NCBI GenBank assembly: GCA_021432605.1
Contig: MU271154.1
Location: 124,001-188,000 of the forward strand
Origin: Coniochaeta sp. PMI_546
Lineage: Eukaryota > Ascomycota > Sordariomycetes > Coniochaetales > Coniochaetaceae
Length of the DNA: 64,000 nucleotides
Reading direction: 5' to 3'
The position numbers and the translations under genes are program-made. The notes under the pieces are model-generated. The model ran no database searches, was not told the DNA's origin, and was given only the letters and a program-made list of their open reading frames with translations. Positions 1-10,333 of the stretch are shown here, in pieces (within the stretch, counting starts at the first letter, position 1; each line of letters begins with the position of its first letter).

Positions 1-1
1 A

Positions 2-1303
2 GAAACTGTCGCAAATCGATGGGTAGCCTTGAAGATCGTCACCGCCAGAGAATCCTCCACGTATAACGACCGATCTGTGATTGCCAGTCACCCTACTGTT
101 GCCACATCCCATCTGTTCGCCATACCTCATCGGCAGTTCTGGATTGATGGTCCAAATGGGCGGCATCTCTGCCTCGTGTATCCGGTTCTGGGTCCGGACT
201 TGTCAAATCTTTCCAAGGGTATCTATTCGAGACTGAAACCAGCGTTTGCGAGGGACTTGTCAGTCCAAGCAGCTCGGGCTCTTGCCCAGCTTCATGCCCA
301 TGGGCTAAGCCACGGAGGTGAGCTATTTGCAACCAGGAGGACCCAGTCTGGAAATATGCAAACAGAGGTGCGTGCTAACACGAGCCTAGACTTCACCGCG
401 AGCAACATGGCGTTGCGCCTCGTTGACGACTTCGACTCGTATCAGGAGCAACACCTATTCGATCTTTTCGGTCGTCCTTTGTCAGCCCCGCTCCGAACAT
501 ATTCTGGTGAGCCCCCAGGACCCCATGGACCCGCATACGTGGTGGTCCCATTGAACTTTTGCTCCTCGACCACCAACGTGCTCAGCCGCGAAATATGCGT
601 CATCGACTTCGATCAGTCATTCACAACTACAAGTCCGCCACCAGAACGACCTGGCATACCTGCAAAGTACTTGGCACCGGAAGTTGCAGTCGGGCGGCCG
701 GCAAGCCCAGCATCGGACGTCTGGGCCCTGGGCTGTGCCATCTTTCGAATCCGGTCGGGCGAGGATCTCTTTTTCGACTACGATACCGATTCCCCAGCAG
801 ACGCTCTTAGGCAGATTGTCAAGGCCCTCGGCGAGCTGCCGGAGGACTGGGGGCAAACCAAATTCGACGAGGAGGGGCTTGCCGTCACAGACCCAGTGCA
901 GGGTGAGCCATTCTGGACTTTGGAAGAAGCACGGCCGTTGGAGGAGAGGATACGGGCTATCGTGGATGAACCACCGAGTCTATTCATAGACCATCTGGGC
1001 GAGGCTGTCAAGGCTACGGATATGGAGCCGGAAAATGCTCTGTTCGAAGACGATGCCGCGCTCAGGGAACCCTTCCCGGCATCATTGAGCTCACTGTTGT
1101 GGAAACCGACCGCAGTGTGCGTTGCTGGAACCTACTTCACGGCTTACTCGGATGAGATGAATGGCATGCTTGGGGCTTTTCCGAGGATTTCTGAGCCAGA
1201 GGCGTCCTTACTGGCCGACCTCTTATCCAAGGTCTTCACGTATGATCCGACAGCGCGTATAAAAGCAGAAGAGTTGGCCACGCACCCTTGGTTTTCCATC
1301 TAG
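2..1303 (+). CDS. SRPK-like serine/threonine protein kinase (5' partial)
   Basis: Protein kinase of the SR-protein-kinase-like group that is expanded in filamentous fungi. The window opens inside the N-lobe: the frame beginning at base 2 reads ETVANRWVALKIV, with the ATP-binding lysine of VALK, so the true start lies upstream. An intron at 318-389 (GTGAGC...CGAGCCTAG, branch GCTAAC near 374) is a multiple of three long and stays open if read through; removing it restores HGDFTASN, the catalytic loop. The metal-binding motif is DFD rather than DFG, followed by LAPEV and SDVWALGC. The catalytic Asp, Asn and Lys are all present, so it should be active. Exons are 2-317 and 390-1303 (409 visible residues). 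The substrate is unknown; family members phosphorylate SR-type proteins, but these fungal paralogues are mostly uncharacterised. Confidence 0.85.
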   Translation, partial: ETVANRWVALKIVTARESSTYNDRSVIASHPTVATSHLFAIPHRQFWIDGPNGRHLCLVYPVLGPDLSNLSKGIYSRLKPAFARDLSVQAARALAQLHAHGLSHGGELFATRRTQSGNMQTEVRANTSLDFTASNMALRLVDDFDSYQEQHLFDLFGRPLSAPLRTYSGEPPGPHGPAYVVVPLNFCSSTTNVLSREICVIDFDQSFTTTSPPPERPGIPAKYLAPEVAVGRPASPASDVWALGCAIFRIRSGEDLFFDYDTDSPADALRQIVKALGELPEDWGQTKFDEEGLAVTDPVQGEPFWTLEEARPLEERIRAIVDEPPSLFIDHLGEAVKATDMEPENALFEDDAALREPFPASLSSLLWKPTAVCVAGTYFTAYSDEMNGMLGAFPRISEPEASLLADLLSKVFTYDPTARIKAEELATHPWFSI

Positions 1304-2304
1304 CTGTAGCCTCGGATAGGAGGTCACATTGAGGAAGAACTCAGCAACTACACCGCAGTATTGGTCATAGCGATCGAATGAGATGACAGTGTAGAGGTGA
1401 TGACGAGAAACACGGAAGACGCGCTTAGTCGTTGAGAGATTCAGCGGCTGGAATGATCAGACTGGAGGGCATGCTACACCACGTTTACTCTGTTCAGGCG
1501 TCCCTAACCGGCTTCCTTTCGAACCTAGGTCCTCCTTTGTGAAATCTTAGGGTTGAAGGCGCCCCAGGACGCGGGGATTCCTTTGGGCTCTCGCTTCTGC
1601 AACACCGACTTGTTCAGCTGCGAGCTCTTCTGCACAACTTCGATCTATATTCATCGTTATAGGTCTATCCCCCATAGAACAATCCTGGCAGTACTCCAGC
1701 GCCGGAACCCAGGTTGGGCGTCCTGCAACGGGACATCAGCGAAGTCAATAGACTCATGACGAGCATGGCTTCATAAAACCATCCAAGAACAAAATTTATA
1801 GCATCTAGAATCACGCAATTTGAGTCCAAAACCATAGAAGAGGAACTACTGTAGGTAAGCCGTTGCCAAGGTTGCGCCGACAGGACCTTGGCTCTCACAC
1901 GCCGGCATGGCCACAGGGACCCCTTCTCGAGCTCCACCTTCACTAGTTCACGAGTGTCGAACTTCTTCGGGAATGAGTCTCGAAGTTATAAAGAGACAAT
2001 TCATTATGGCACTCTCCGCAATGACCGCAAGAAAGGGCCCGGCCATCAAGGTGCACCCCCTTATTCAAGTTCGACCATCAAGGTAGGATCCGCAGCTGAT
2101 GGCAAGTCAAATATCACATCCTGCTCCAGATACCGGTCTACCTCGAGCGCATCTTATTTAAAGTGCGCTGGCACCCGTCCTGAGGACCTTTCGGATGCTG
2201 GGCCATATGCTTTCTTTGACTCGTTGAACTTGGGTGGATTGACCGTGTCATTTTCAGTTTCATTAGGCCGCCAACAGTTGGTTGTATCTGCCACAGTCGC
2301 TACA
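1304..2304. other. intergenic region upstream of the zinc transporter
   Basis: No gene recognised. The frame of the downstream transporter stays open from about 1888 but has no ATG before 2305, so it is treated as leader or promoter. The only motif seen is the TATA-like element listed separately. Confidence 0.6.
2153..2162 (+). promoter_or_regulatory. TATA-like element of the ZIP transporter
   Basis: CTTATTTAAA lies about 145 bp upstream of the chosen start codon, a usual distance for a fungal TATA element with a 5' leader of around 100 nt. Judged from sequence only. Confidence 0.3.
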
Positions 2305-3393
2305 ATGTCGCTGCATTTCAACCCGCACAGCGTTGACTTGGATACTGCAGACCAAAGAGATATAGTATGCTACCTAGCGTCCTCTGAGAAAGATGACGGC
2401 AGTGGCAGTCTCGGAATCCGCATCTCAGCCGTCTTCGTTATCTTCGTCGCCTCGACTGCGACAACACTCATTCCGGTTCTATCGACACGCATGCAATTTT
2501 TTCACATGCCCCTGTATCTTTACTTATTCTTCAAATACTTCGGCTCCGGGGTCATCATCGCAACCGCCTTCATCCACCTGCTTGATCCCGCATACGACGA
2601 GATTGGACCGGCGTCATGCGTCGGCCTGACCGGGGGCTGGGTGGGCTATGCGTGGCCTCCGGCAATTGCCATGGCGTCGCTGATGCTTAACTTTCTTCTT
2701 GACTTTACGGCGCGGCGGCTTGTCCAGTCCAGGCGGCTCTCCGATAATTTGGAATCCGACCTCGTTGAAAGATCCGTCGTGGCACCCCGGCCGGGCGAGC
2801 AGCTAGCTTATGGCGATGGCGCAGCTATCGATTTTAATACGACAAAGAACGCTTCGACAGAGATAGAGAGCCTTTCGTTGGACATAGAAGACCAACAGCG
2901 TGCATTCAGAGAGAAGATTTCGGCATTTCTCATTCTGGAATTTGGCATCATATTCCACTCGGTCATCATCGGCCTCAACCTGGGAGTGGTAGGCGACGAG
3001 TTCACCACGCTATACCCGGTCATGGTCTTCCACCAGGCCTTTGAGGGTCTCGGAATTGGGGCTCGTCTCTCGGAGATTCCATTTCCAGGCCACCTTGCGT
3101 ACCTCCCGTGGGTACTCTCTCTCGCCTACGGGTTGACCACCCCGATCGCTATCGCTGCCGGAATGGGTCTCAAGACGTCCTATGACGGCACCTCCTTCAC
3201 GGCAAATGTCGTCTCTGGTATCATTGATGCCGCGTCGGCGGGTGTTCTCCTATATACGGGAGTGGTCGAGATGTTGGCTCGGGACTTCATCTTCAATCAG
3301 CACGTGAGCGAGCGCGGGGAGCGCGTCATTTTTATGCTCCTTTCCCTATTTCTGGGGGCGGCACTGATGGCGTTGCTGGGAAAGTGGGCATAG
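2305..3393 (+). CDS. ZIP-family plasma-membrane zinc/iron transporter
   Basis: Zinc (or iron) uptake permease of the ZIP family, 362 aa, close to the usual length of fungal Zrt1/Zrt2-type proteins. Hydrophobic segments run in the ZIP order: TM1 near ISAVFVIF, TM2 with GSGVIIATAFIHLL, TM3 with PPAIAMASLML, a long cytosolic loop, TM4 with the metal-site signature HSVIIGLNLGV, TM5 with HQAFEGLGIGARL, then three more segments ending at LGKWA. The long loop is almost free of histidine, unlike the His-rich loop of many ZIPs. The start at 2305 is the first in-frame ATG and gives a short soluble N-terminus. No intron is needed. No clear zinc-response (Zap1-type) element was seen upstream. The family is certain; the metal is not. 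Confidence 0.92.
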   Translation: MSLHFNPHSVDLDTADQRDIVCYLASSEKDDGSGSLGIRISAVFVIFVASTATTLIPVLSTRMQFFHMPLYLYLFFKYFGSGVIIATAFIHLLDPAYDEIGPASCVGLTGGWVGYAWPPAIAMASLMLNFLLDFTARRLVQSRRLSDNLESDLVERSVVAPRPGEQLAYGDGAAIDFNTTKNASTEIESLSLDIEDQQRAFREKISAFLILEFGIIFHSVIIGLNLGVVGDEFTTLYPVMVFHQAFEGLGIGARLSEIPFPGHLAYLPWVLSLAYGLTTPIAIAAGMGLKTSYDGTSFTANVVSGIIDAASAGVLLYTGVVEMLARDFIFNQHVSERGERVIFMLLSLFLGAALMALLGKWA

Positions 3394-4335
3394 ACGTATG
3401 TTAGCTACGAACGACCAGGGAGCAATCCACAAAAACGTGTAACCAGGAGGCATCTTGCAGCTGGAGTTGACCTAGCTAGAATTCGATTGCCTGGTAACAA
3501 AAAGGAATAAATAGATGTACACAAGACATAATGGTCACGACTGTGAGGTTGGACGAACCATTGATTTCGCCCAGGAATACTGTGGACCTTGACGGCCGTG
3601 CTTCGGAGACTTCCTCGAGCTTCTGCCGCCAGAATTACCGGAGGGTCTAACCCTGGACTGGGACGACAATTCCAACACAACCAGGGCACACGTCTACTCC
3701 CTGCTCGAGAAGCGCGGGCCGGCGCGGAACTAGAACGTATGCCAAAACGGACCCGGACCCATCCGTACATCGGACACTACTCGGTTCAGAATCAGCTCCT
3801 ACCGCAATCTCAAAGCCCTGTATACAAGATTACGGCGTCCCTATTCTCGGCATCGACGAATGGTCCTAAGGTGAGCATTTGGTGAGTACTTCCCAGATCT
3901 AATCGTCCCTCCCCCCCTTACATCGTGGTGTGAGTGAGGAGAGTGAGTGCTGATCCATCTAGGAGTCATCGCGTCTTATCATCACCACCCCCTCATCTCC
4001 CCGTTTGATGAGACTTCGTGAGCTGTTCCCAGCAGCAAAGAGAGCGAAGCTGACCTGGCTTATCCATATCAGAATGATAGGGGTGCGAGTACGGTATAAC
4101 GGATCGAAGTTACGCGTACCGGAAAGTCCAAATGGTTGGTTGTGAAGAACCAACAACCTTCGTCTCCTGCAAGTACGGCAGCCTGCCTCGCAGCCAAATC
4201 CCACATCAATCCACTTTCTCATCCTCCTCGTCCTTTTTCTCCTTCACCTCACTCAACAACTCACCCATCAGAGCCTGACACGTACTCCCATTCTTCCTCA
4301 ACCCAGCCTTGCCCCCACCGCCATCGCATAACATC
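3394..4335. other. intergenic, with short unassigned open stretches
   Basis: No convincing gene. Short open stretches occur at 3608-3733 and 4010-4142 in different frames, with stops between them and no shared domain. They could be gene debris, but nothing is recognisable. Confidence 0.5.
3506..3511 (+). terminator. possible polyadenylation signal of the ZIP gene
   Basis: AATAAA occurs 113 nt past the transporter stop codon, followed by ATAGATGTAC. It is a plausible 3'-end element only. Confidence 0.3.
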
Positions 4336-4845
4336 ATGTCCGGACCAAGTATCGACAACGACGCCTTCTTCAAGGACCTCCAGCCTCCGCCCCCTGAAGG
4401 ATGGGACTGGAAGCGCTACCGGTCCACGTCAGAAGCCGAGTGGGAAGCCCTCCCGGAGGAACTGCAGTCCCGCCTGCGCGACTACCGGCACGCGCGCTAC
4501 AACCGATGGCACGAGATCCGCGGCCGTATATCATTGGGATTCTGAGCGATCTGAATCTGGACGAGGATGAGGATGAGGACGAGGATGAGGATGAGGACGA
4601 GGANNNNNNNNNNNNNNNNNNNNNNNNNNNNNNNNNNNNNNNNGGACGAGGATGAGGATGAGGACGAGGATGAGGATGAGGACGAGGACGAGAAAACCCC
4701 GGATGACGATGAGGTAGTGCATAAGATCATGCTAGACTCGGTCGTCGATTTGTGGCGGCAGTGCTGGGTGCAGGAGGTCAAGGAGCTGGTGCCACCTCTA
4801 GGCAAGATCTATATCAGCCCTGGTGCTTGGAAGGATGACAACTAA
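4336..4845 (+). CDS. small acidic-tract protein, interrupted by a sequence gap (model uncertain)
   Basis: Unrecognised protein. The first part starts at ATG 4336 (MSGPSIDNDAFFKDL...) and stays open to a stop at 4543-4545, with a compact charged region rich in W, R and E. In another frame, a Glu/Asp alternating tract (GAGGAT/GAGGAC repeats) runs from 4561 into 40 Ns at 4604-4643. After the gap, a frame continuing from the acidic tract reads KTPDDDEVVHKIM...SPGAWKDDN and stops at 4845. The two ends are in the same frame modulo three, but the pre-gap acidic tract is not. Either it is one gene with a frame error or short intron near 4530, or a 69-aa protein ending at 4545 beside unrelated sequence. 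The repeat probably caused the assembly break. No function can be assigned. Confidence 0.4.
4561..4695 (+). repeat. GAGGAT/GAGGAC simple repeat (Asp-Glu coding)
   Basis: Purine-rich repeat of an 18-base unit built from GAGGAT and GAGGAC codons, on both sides of the N run. In the open frames it encodes alternating Glu and Asp. Confidence 0.85.
4604..4643. other. assembly gap (40 Ns)
   Basis: Forty consecutive undetermined bases inside the acidic repeat. The true length is unknown, so frame continuity across it cannot be judged. Confidence 0.99.
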
Positions 4846-5381
4846 GTGTGCCAGCACTGTTGCGCTGTCCCGGGAAGTACTGGTCGGCGAGTAGAGAACT
4901 AGGAGACGTCATGCCCGCGGCTGGACGGATGAGATAGTCGCGTATTTGCGAGAGCGTCTTCTTCTTTCGGACGATATCGGTATTCTAGTCCAGCGTCTAC
5001 CGCTTCGTGTGGTGTGTTGTTCGACATGGCGGCCGCAATCTGTACGGAGTTAGGAGGCAATAGACATTTATAGCTCGGCGTTAGACTGGTAGGTTCCATC
5101 TCGACCACTAACTTACACGGCGCTATACGCAACTGATATGCAGAAATGTGACGGGACTTGACATCGGCAAGTGGAAGGGATGGAACAGATATGAAGAACC
5201 TTCTGCATCTACCCTGACTATACAGACACTGCTTCTACAACAATCATCAACGCCTGCGCACTAGTGGTCATGTTCACATTTTAGCATCTGAAGATAGAGA
5301 ACACGTGTAGGCATATTGTTTTGCTCTTACGCAGCGGTGGGCAAAGCAACCTCTTACCCTTAACCTTGGCTGCACAGTTTA
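4846..5381. other. intergenic, nothing recognised
   Basis: No coding or RNA gene recognised between the acidic-tract gene and the methyltransferase remnant. Confidence 0.6.
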
Positions 5382-5757
5382 CTAAGCCCGTCCCAAGGCC
5401 TTGGCACCGACGCACCGTACGTCTCAATGCTCCGTGGTATCGATATCTCCGAGGGCATGGTAGAGTAGTACAACGCCGCCGCCCAGCGCCAGGCCTCTTT
5501 GGGTTGCAGATGCGGGCCGCTCGGGGGGATCTGCTGATTGATTCCAAGGAGCTCGACAAGCCTGATCTCTTCAGCTTCAACGTGGTCGTCATGTCCGCGG
5601 CGTTACACCATGTTGAGAATCCGGAGAAGATGATTGAGAAGCTTGCCCAGCGGCTCGCCCCTGGCGGTTCCTTCGTCATTGTTGACGGCGTGACGCCGAG
5701 TGAGAGCGGATGTCGCATCCCACCATTGCACCCGGCGGTGCAATACGAGATATTATA
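5382..5757 (+). pseudogene. SAM-dependent methyltransferase remnant (class I)
   Basis: Decayed class I methyltransferase. The first fragment, in the frame of 5427, reads APYVSMLRGIDISEGMVE, which contains the GxDxS SAM-binding motif of fungal UbiE/Methyltransf_11-type enzymes, and then hits an in-frame TAG at 5466-5468. Beyond it YNAAAQRQASLG continues the family sequence. At about 5502 the coding frame shifts, and from there the region carrying VVVMSAALHHVENP and LAPGGSFVIVDGV (motifs around beta-strands 4 and 5) is open to 5757. The glycine-rich GxGxG strand upstream and the usual C-terminal third are missing. A nonsense codon, a frameshift and loss of both ends make this a pseudogene rather than a spliced gene. 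A sequencing error could explain one of the lesions but not all. Confidence 0.75.
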
Positions 5758-6161
5758 ATCACGGTCTCGCCTACCGGCACCTAGACACATTCTAATGCCT
5801 TCATCCGAGACCAAATGGTACATACTTTAGGATGGAAACGATAAGGTGTTTATACTTTCCTATAAACGACTTTTCGGTAGAAGAGATACGTGTGAAAGAA
5901 CTTAGTCCGATCCCCGTTTACGAAGCGATATCGTTCAAGAGAGAATGAGGGTTTGAGGAAAAAAAAAAGAAGTTCCTAGTAAGGCCGGCAGTCGAGTATG
6001 TGAGGTAGAAAAACACCGGCTCCCCAGATATAGCTATCATCTGGGATGTATAGGAAGCAGGTCCGTCCTCTAGACATCATGTAATTTTGAGCCACTGGTC
6101 GACGGGCAGGGACAAAAGTGAATTCAATTGTGGGAAAGATTGCTTCTCCTCTCCAAACGAT
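5758..6161. other. intergenic, nothing recognised
   Basis: Contains a short A-run near 5960-5969. Otherwise nothing identifiable up to the tRNA. Confidence 0.6.
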
Positions 6162-6259
6162 TGCGCCAGCCGCGAATCGAACGCGGGGCCCATCGACATC
6201 GCGGAGCTGTTGAGACTCGCTGGTGGCAACGATGGATTTTACCACTAAACCACTGGCGC
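6162..6259 (-). tRNA. tRNA-Gly (anticodon GCC) with a 27-nt intron
   Basis: On the minus strand the acceptor stem GCGCCAG pairs with CTGGCGC, followed by discriminator A. The D-arm contains TTTAGTGGTAA. The anticodon stem CATCG pairs with CGATG. The loop reads TT-GCC-A, then a 27-nt insert, then T, placing an intron directly after position 37 as in eukaryotic nuclear tRNAs. The T-arm is CCGCG-TTCGATT-CGCGG, which carries the pol III B-box GTTCGATTC. The span is 98 nt, or 71 nt after intron removal, the normal length for tRNA-Gly. No strong T-run follows immediately; the first CTTTTG-like stretch is about 45 nt downstream. Confidence 0.9.
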
Positions 6260-7584
6260 TTGTGCTGATGGGGAAGCTGCAGGATTATGAAGACATGAGA
6301 AATCCACTTCAGGATGAAGACCCACATGCTCAGACAGCGTCGTGAATGACAAGCGTGAATGCGTTCGAAAGTCGCGATATCTAAGGTACACATGTGGTTG
6401 TGATCTCAACTCGTGAATCCCACGCGGCAGTTCTGCCGTAGGGCCAGTTGTGCGATGAAGGAATGCTCTCGTTGTGCGGCACACATTTGGCTGCTGCTCC
6501 TCGCGAGGCGAAAATAAGCGGGGTCAATCGCATCGTCTTGCCTATCTTCCGTTGCCCAGGTTGTCAACACCGCAGACTTCTTTCCCATGCCACGCAATGA
6601 TTCATTGTGCGACCTTGCTTAGTTGTAGGCTGCCGTCTTGAGTTCGAGAATGCCCAGCGTCGCCGTCTCAAAAGCTAGGTAGCCAGCCACTGCCAGTGCG
6701 TCAAGCTTCAGCTTCAGGTCACTCTGCACGTCTCCAACGTGTCACAGCGTCGCCCTATCTCGCTGGCCGTCGGGCCAAGCATGTCTATGCCCGCCTTAAC
6801 GAGACATGAAGAGGAGGAGCCCGATACAGCGATTTCAGTGCAAGCCGTCGGGGCCAATCCCGACAAGCGATAAGGATGCAGTGGCCGATGATATGGCTGC
6901 AGATTAAGTCTTGACATGGGGTAGGACAATGCCTGATTGGGCACTAGCTCAACCAACCCCCACTGGCATTATTCTCTCCAACCTCACTACCAATCTACCA
7001 TGGCCACCACCATCTCTTGGACTTCTGGTATCTCGACTGAAGCAGGAAAGCCTTCTTTGGTGGCGCTCGATCAGCGAATCAGATCAGAGCCACCCTGGAT
7101 GCACAGGTCATCGCGATACCCAATCAAAACTCCGACCATGCATCACTAACAACGGTAGATACCCTCTATAGCCTCCGGTCGAAGCGGGCTAGACTCTAGT
7201 ACAAGATACCAAGCTCAGCCGTACACGATGGTACTCGACCCGGCAGTAGCAGAGATTTCGCGTGCTAGGTCCGCCTTTGGTTCCCCGGATCTCGGTAGCC
7301 CTGCGGTCGACCGGCGGTCATTCTCAGGCCTGGCTCCCCGCTATCGGTAAGCTTGGCAACCATGTGTTGCACCGCTTTAGCGACCCATGGCACTGGGAGG
7401 CCTGCATCAACCAGCTTCTCTACCCGAGTAGCATAGCCATATAATAAGGCTGATGCGCCATACCGACCAGCTCACTGTTCACATGGTCTCATCCTGGTCA
7501 ACCAGTCTTTCACCGCGACATACAGTCTCAGCTCTCGACTACCACAAGTGATACCTCCGCGACGGAGAGCCTCATAGCTCCAAC
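6260..7584. other. intergenic between tRNA and NCS1 permease
   Basis: About 1.3 kb without a recognisable gene; only short, unrelated open frames. Its distal part must hold the permease promoter, including the CGG palindrome at 7304-7313. Confidence 0.6.
7304..7313. promoter_or_regulatory. CGGTCGACCG palindrome upstream of the NCS1 permease
   Basis: Perfect 10-bp palindrome made of inverted CGG triplets (CGG-N4-CCG), 272 bp upstream of the permease start. Inverted CGG triplets are the usual half-sites of fungal Zn2Cys6 regulators, including those of purine and pyrimidine use, though those family sites normally have a six-base spacer. Confidence 0.25.
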
Positions 7585-9520
7585 ATGACAGCCTTCTTCC
7601 AGGAGAAGGCTACATCCATCAGGGCCGATCTTAAGTCCAAGAGAAAGTTATCGGGATGGGTTCTTCCACGCCAGACCACTTCCTTCGCCGATGAAGGGTC
7701 ATGGACCAACATCGACTGCGATGTAACCCCAGTCGAGCGTAGGACATGGTCAGCTTGGACCATGTTCGGATACTGGTTTTCTGATGCTCTCAATGCTCAG
7801 AGTTGGATGGCTCCGGCCTCGATCATTGCCGTGGGCCTGACATGGTATGACTTCACCTCATTGCAACACTGTGTCTCTTGACCCTAACAAGTAATGTAAC
7901 TAGGCGTGAGGCTGTGGTTGCCATCATCTTCGGCAGCTTGGTTTGCACGGTGCCCCTCGTCCTCAACGGTATCATCGGCGCTCGCCTCCACATCCCCTTC
8001 CCTGTTGCCATGCGCGCTTCGTTCGGGTGGCACTTCTCGAGGTTCGCCGTCGTCACCCGCGCCATCACCGCCCTCTTCTGGCATGCCATCCAGACGTATA
8101 CCGGCTCCACAGCCATGACTCAGATCATCCGATCCATCTGGCCATCCTACCTCGACATCCCCAACCATATCCCAGAGAGCGTTGGTATCACTACGCAGGG
8201 AATGGTCAGCCATCTTATCTTCTGGCTGGTTCAGTTCCCCATTCTGTTGATCCCCCCGCACAAGCTCAAGTGGTTTTTTGTTGCCAAGTGCGGTAAGTTT
8301 CCTCCCGCCTCTGTAGCCATGAGAGCTTGCCATGGCTGATCATTGTGTTCCCCCGTTACCAGTTCTCGTCATCACTTGCTCGGTAGCAGTTGTTATCACC
8401 ATGACTTCCAAGGCTGGGGGTGCGGGTGACCTGTGGAATCTGCCCTATGGAGTCAATGGCACCGCTCGGTCGTGGCTTATTCTCTCATCGCTCTCGAGCA
8501 TTACCGGAGGCTGGTAAGCTTCACACACGGTCTGTCACCTACTTATAGATGTAACTAACGAGTCGTGATAAGGGCGACGATGGCAACAAACATTCCCGAT
8601 TTTACTCGATATCTCAAGAGCGACAAGGGGGTGTACTGGCAGGTTCTCTTCCTTCCTGGTATCCAGCTGATGCTCGGACTTTTTGGCATCATCTGCTGCT
8701 CGGCTTCCAAAGTGGTCTATGGGAGGTACATCTGGGATCCTCTTGACATCGCAGCGCAATGGGATGGCCCAGCCGGAAGATGCGGCGCCTTCTTCGTCGG
8801 ACTCACCTGGGTGGTGGCGCAGATCGGTACCAACCTCTCAGCCAACGTCATCAGTTGCGCCAACGACATCTGCTGCCTCTTCCCCAAGTACATCAACATC
8901 AGGCGAGGAGTCATTATCGCGACCGTCACGGCGGCTTGGATCATGCAGCCGTGGAAGATCGTCTACTCGGCCGCATCTCTGCTTGCCTTCATGGGTGGTC
9001 TCGGTACCTTCCTCGCTCCCATCGCCGCTATCTTGGGTGCGGACTACTGGATCACTCACAAGAGACACCTCGACGTCCCCGGGCTATACCGGGCTCACGG
9101 ACGGTACAGGTACAACAAGTACGGCATCAACTGGCGTGCGGCCGTGGCATTCCTCGTCAGCGTCGTCCCCAGCATGCCCGGAATGTAAGAAACATTTCCC
9201 CTTGCAAATGACAAATCACAGAAAGGTCTGGTCTGCTAACATGGTAAATTACTAGGGCGTCCTCGGTCAACCCATCGATCCTCCCTCACATCGGTGGCGC
9301 CGAGAAGCTGTACTACATGTTTTACTTCTGGGGCTACAGCAGCGCTTTCCTCGTGTATGCCGGTCTCTCGCACTTCTTCCCGGCGCCCGAGACCATCATT
9401 CCGGCTACCATATACGAGGACAGCGATGTCATCTCGGCCGGCTCGTTCGACGAAGACAAAGCTGAGTCGGAGGAGCCCAACGAGAAGAAGACTGTGGAGG
9501 TTGAGTCGTCGGCGGTTTGA
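7585..9520 (+). CDS. NCS1 (Fur-type) nucleobase/nucleoside permease
   Basis: Plasma-membrane proton symporter of the NCS1 family, the fungal Fur-like group that imports uracil, allantoin, uridine or related compounds. Five exons were assembled: 7585-7844, 7904-8292, 8363-8513, 8573-9184 and 9256-9520. Every junction has GT-AG ends (introns 59, 70, 59 and 71 nt) and restores the frame, giving 558 aa, the usual family length. Features are the N-terminal motif PVERRTWSAWTMFGYWFSDA before TM1, AMRASFGWHFSR between TM2 and TM3, ATNIPDFTRY near TM6, and the TM8 region GTNLSANVISCANDI followed by FPKYINIRRG. The acidic Glu/Asp-rich C-terminal tail is typical of transporters controlled by endocytosis. 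The substrate cannot be told from sequence alone. Confidence 0.93.
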
Positions 9521-10333
9521 TGGGGAGTTGAGTACTAGGTTGGAAGTCATGATTTATTAGCTTGAACACTATATCTGGGACTCAGAGTCTAGCTACTATC
9601 GCAAACGCTTCATTCTTCCGCTGAGGTACCATCGAGTGATTGATAACTGAATAGATATTAATGGAAAAAAGCGCTTTAAGGCCACTACTATATCAGTGTC
9701 CAGGACTTGACCATACCTCAAGCTGCAGAGGTAATTAACGAGAGCCGGAAACCTGCCAGTTTTCCGCAGGGTGAATGGGCGAAGTGGCATCGGTAGTTTT
9801 GTAGGGTTCAATGACCTAGGTATTGGTTACCATTCTGCAACACGCATCCGACACACAAAGGTTGGCGCATACATTCGGGAAGATCAAGATGTCACTCAGG
9901 GATGTTCAATGCGGCCTGCGTGCAGTGTTGCTTCCACGTTATCTGCTCACTTAAACCAATTGACCCACATTGTCTACTCGGAGTGCCGGATTGTAAGTCA
10001 TACCTTACCTTGCCTAGTAGGCAGACCCATAACACGATTTTCAACCATGCACCCAGCCCTTTCAGGCTAGCTCACTGTCATCAACAGACCTGTCCACCAT
10101 GCTGTGACACAATCTATGGTTTCTGGACTGACACTACCGGCAAGTTGCAGGGTGGGCAAATGATGCAAGATCACGAGAAATTCTAAACGTAGTACTGTCA
10201 TCGGCTAGCCGTATTGATGTTAGTAGAAAGGAGAGTGATGTTTCCTTCTGAAATATTTAAGAAGCGGTTTGTAGCCGTAGCAAAGGCGTAGTAGTTTCCA
10301 GGCTATCAGCACTTCACACAAGGCCCTTTCAAC
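9521..10333. other. intergenic, promoter region of the reductase
   Basis: No gene recognised; open frames are short and have no domain. The proximal end carries a TATA-like element. Confidence 0.6.
10251..10260 (+). promoter_or_regulatory. TATA-like element of the DFR-like reductase
   Basis: AAATATTTAA lies 74 bp upstream of the start codon at 10334, a usual spacing for a fungal TATA element with a short leader. Confidence 0.35.

Noticed and set aside
1888-2304. Long in-frame extension upstream of the ZIP transporter
   Set aside because: No ATG in 139 codons and composition unlike ZIP N-termini. The first ATG at 2305 gives the normal protein length.
3589-3885. Plus-strand open frame of 98 codons, and overlapping short frames reading LELLPPELPEGLTLDWDD in another frame
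   Set aside because: No start context, no domain, and the coding-looking parts lie in different frames separated by stops. At most gene debris.
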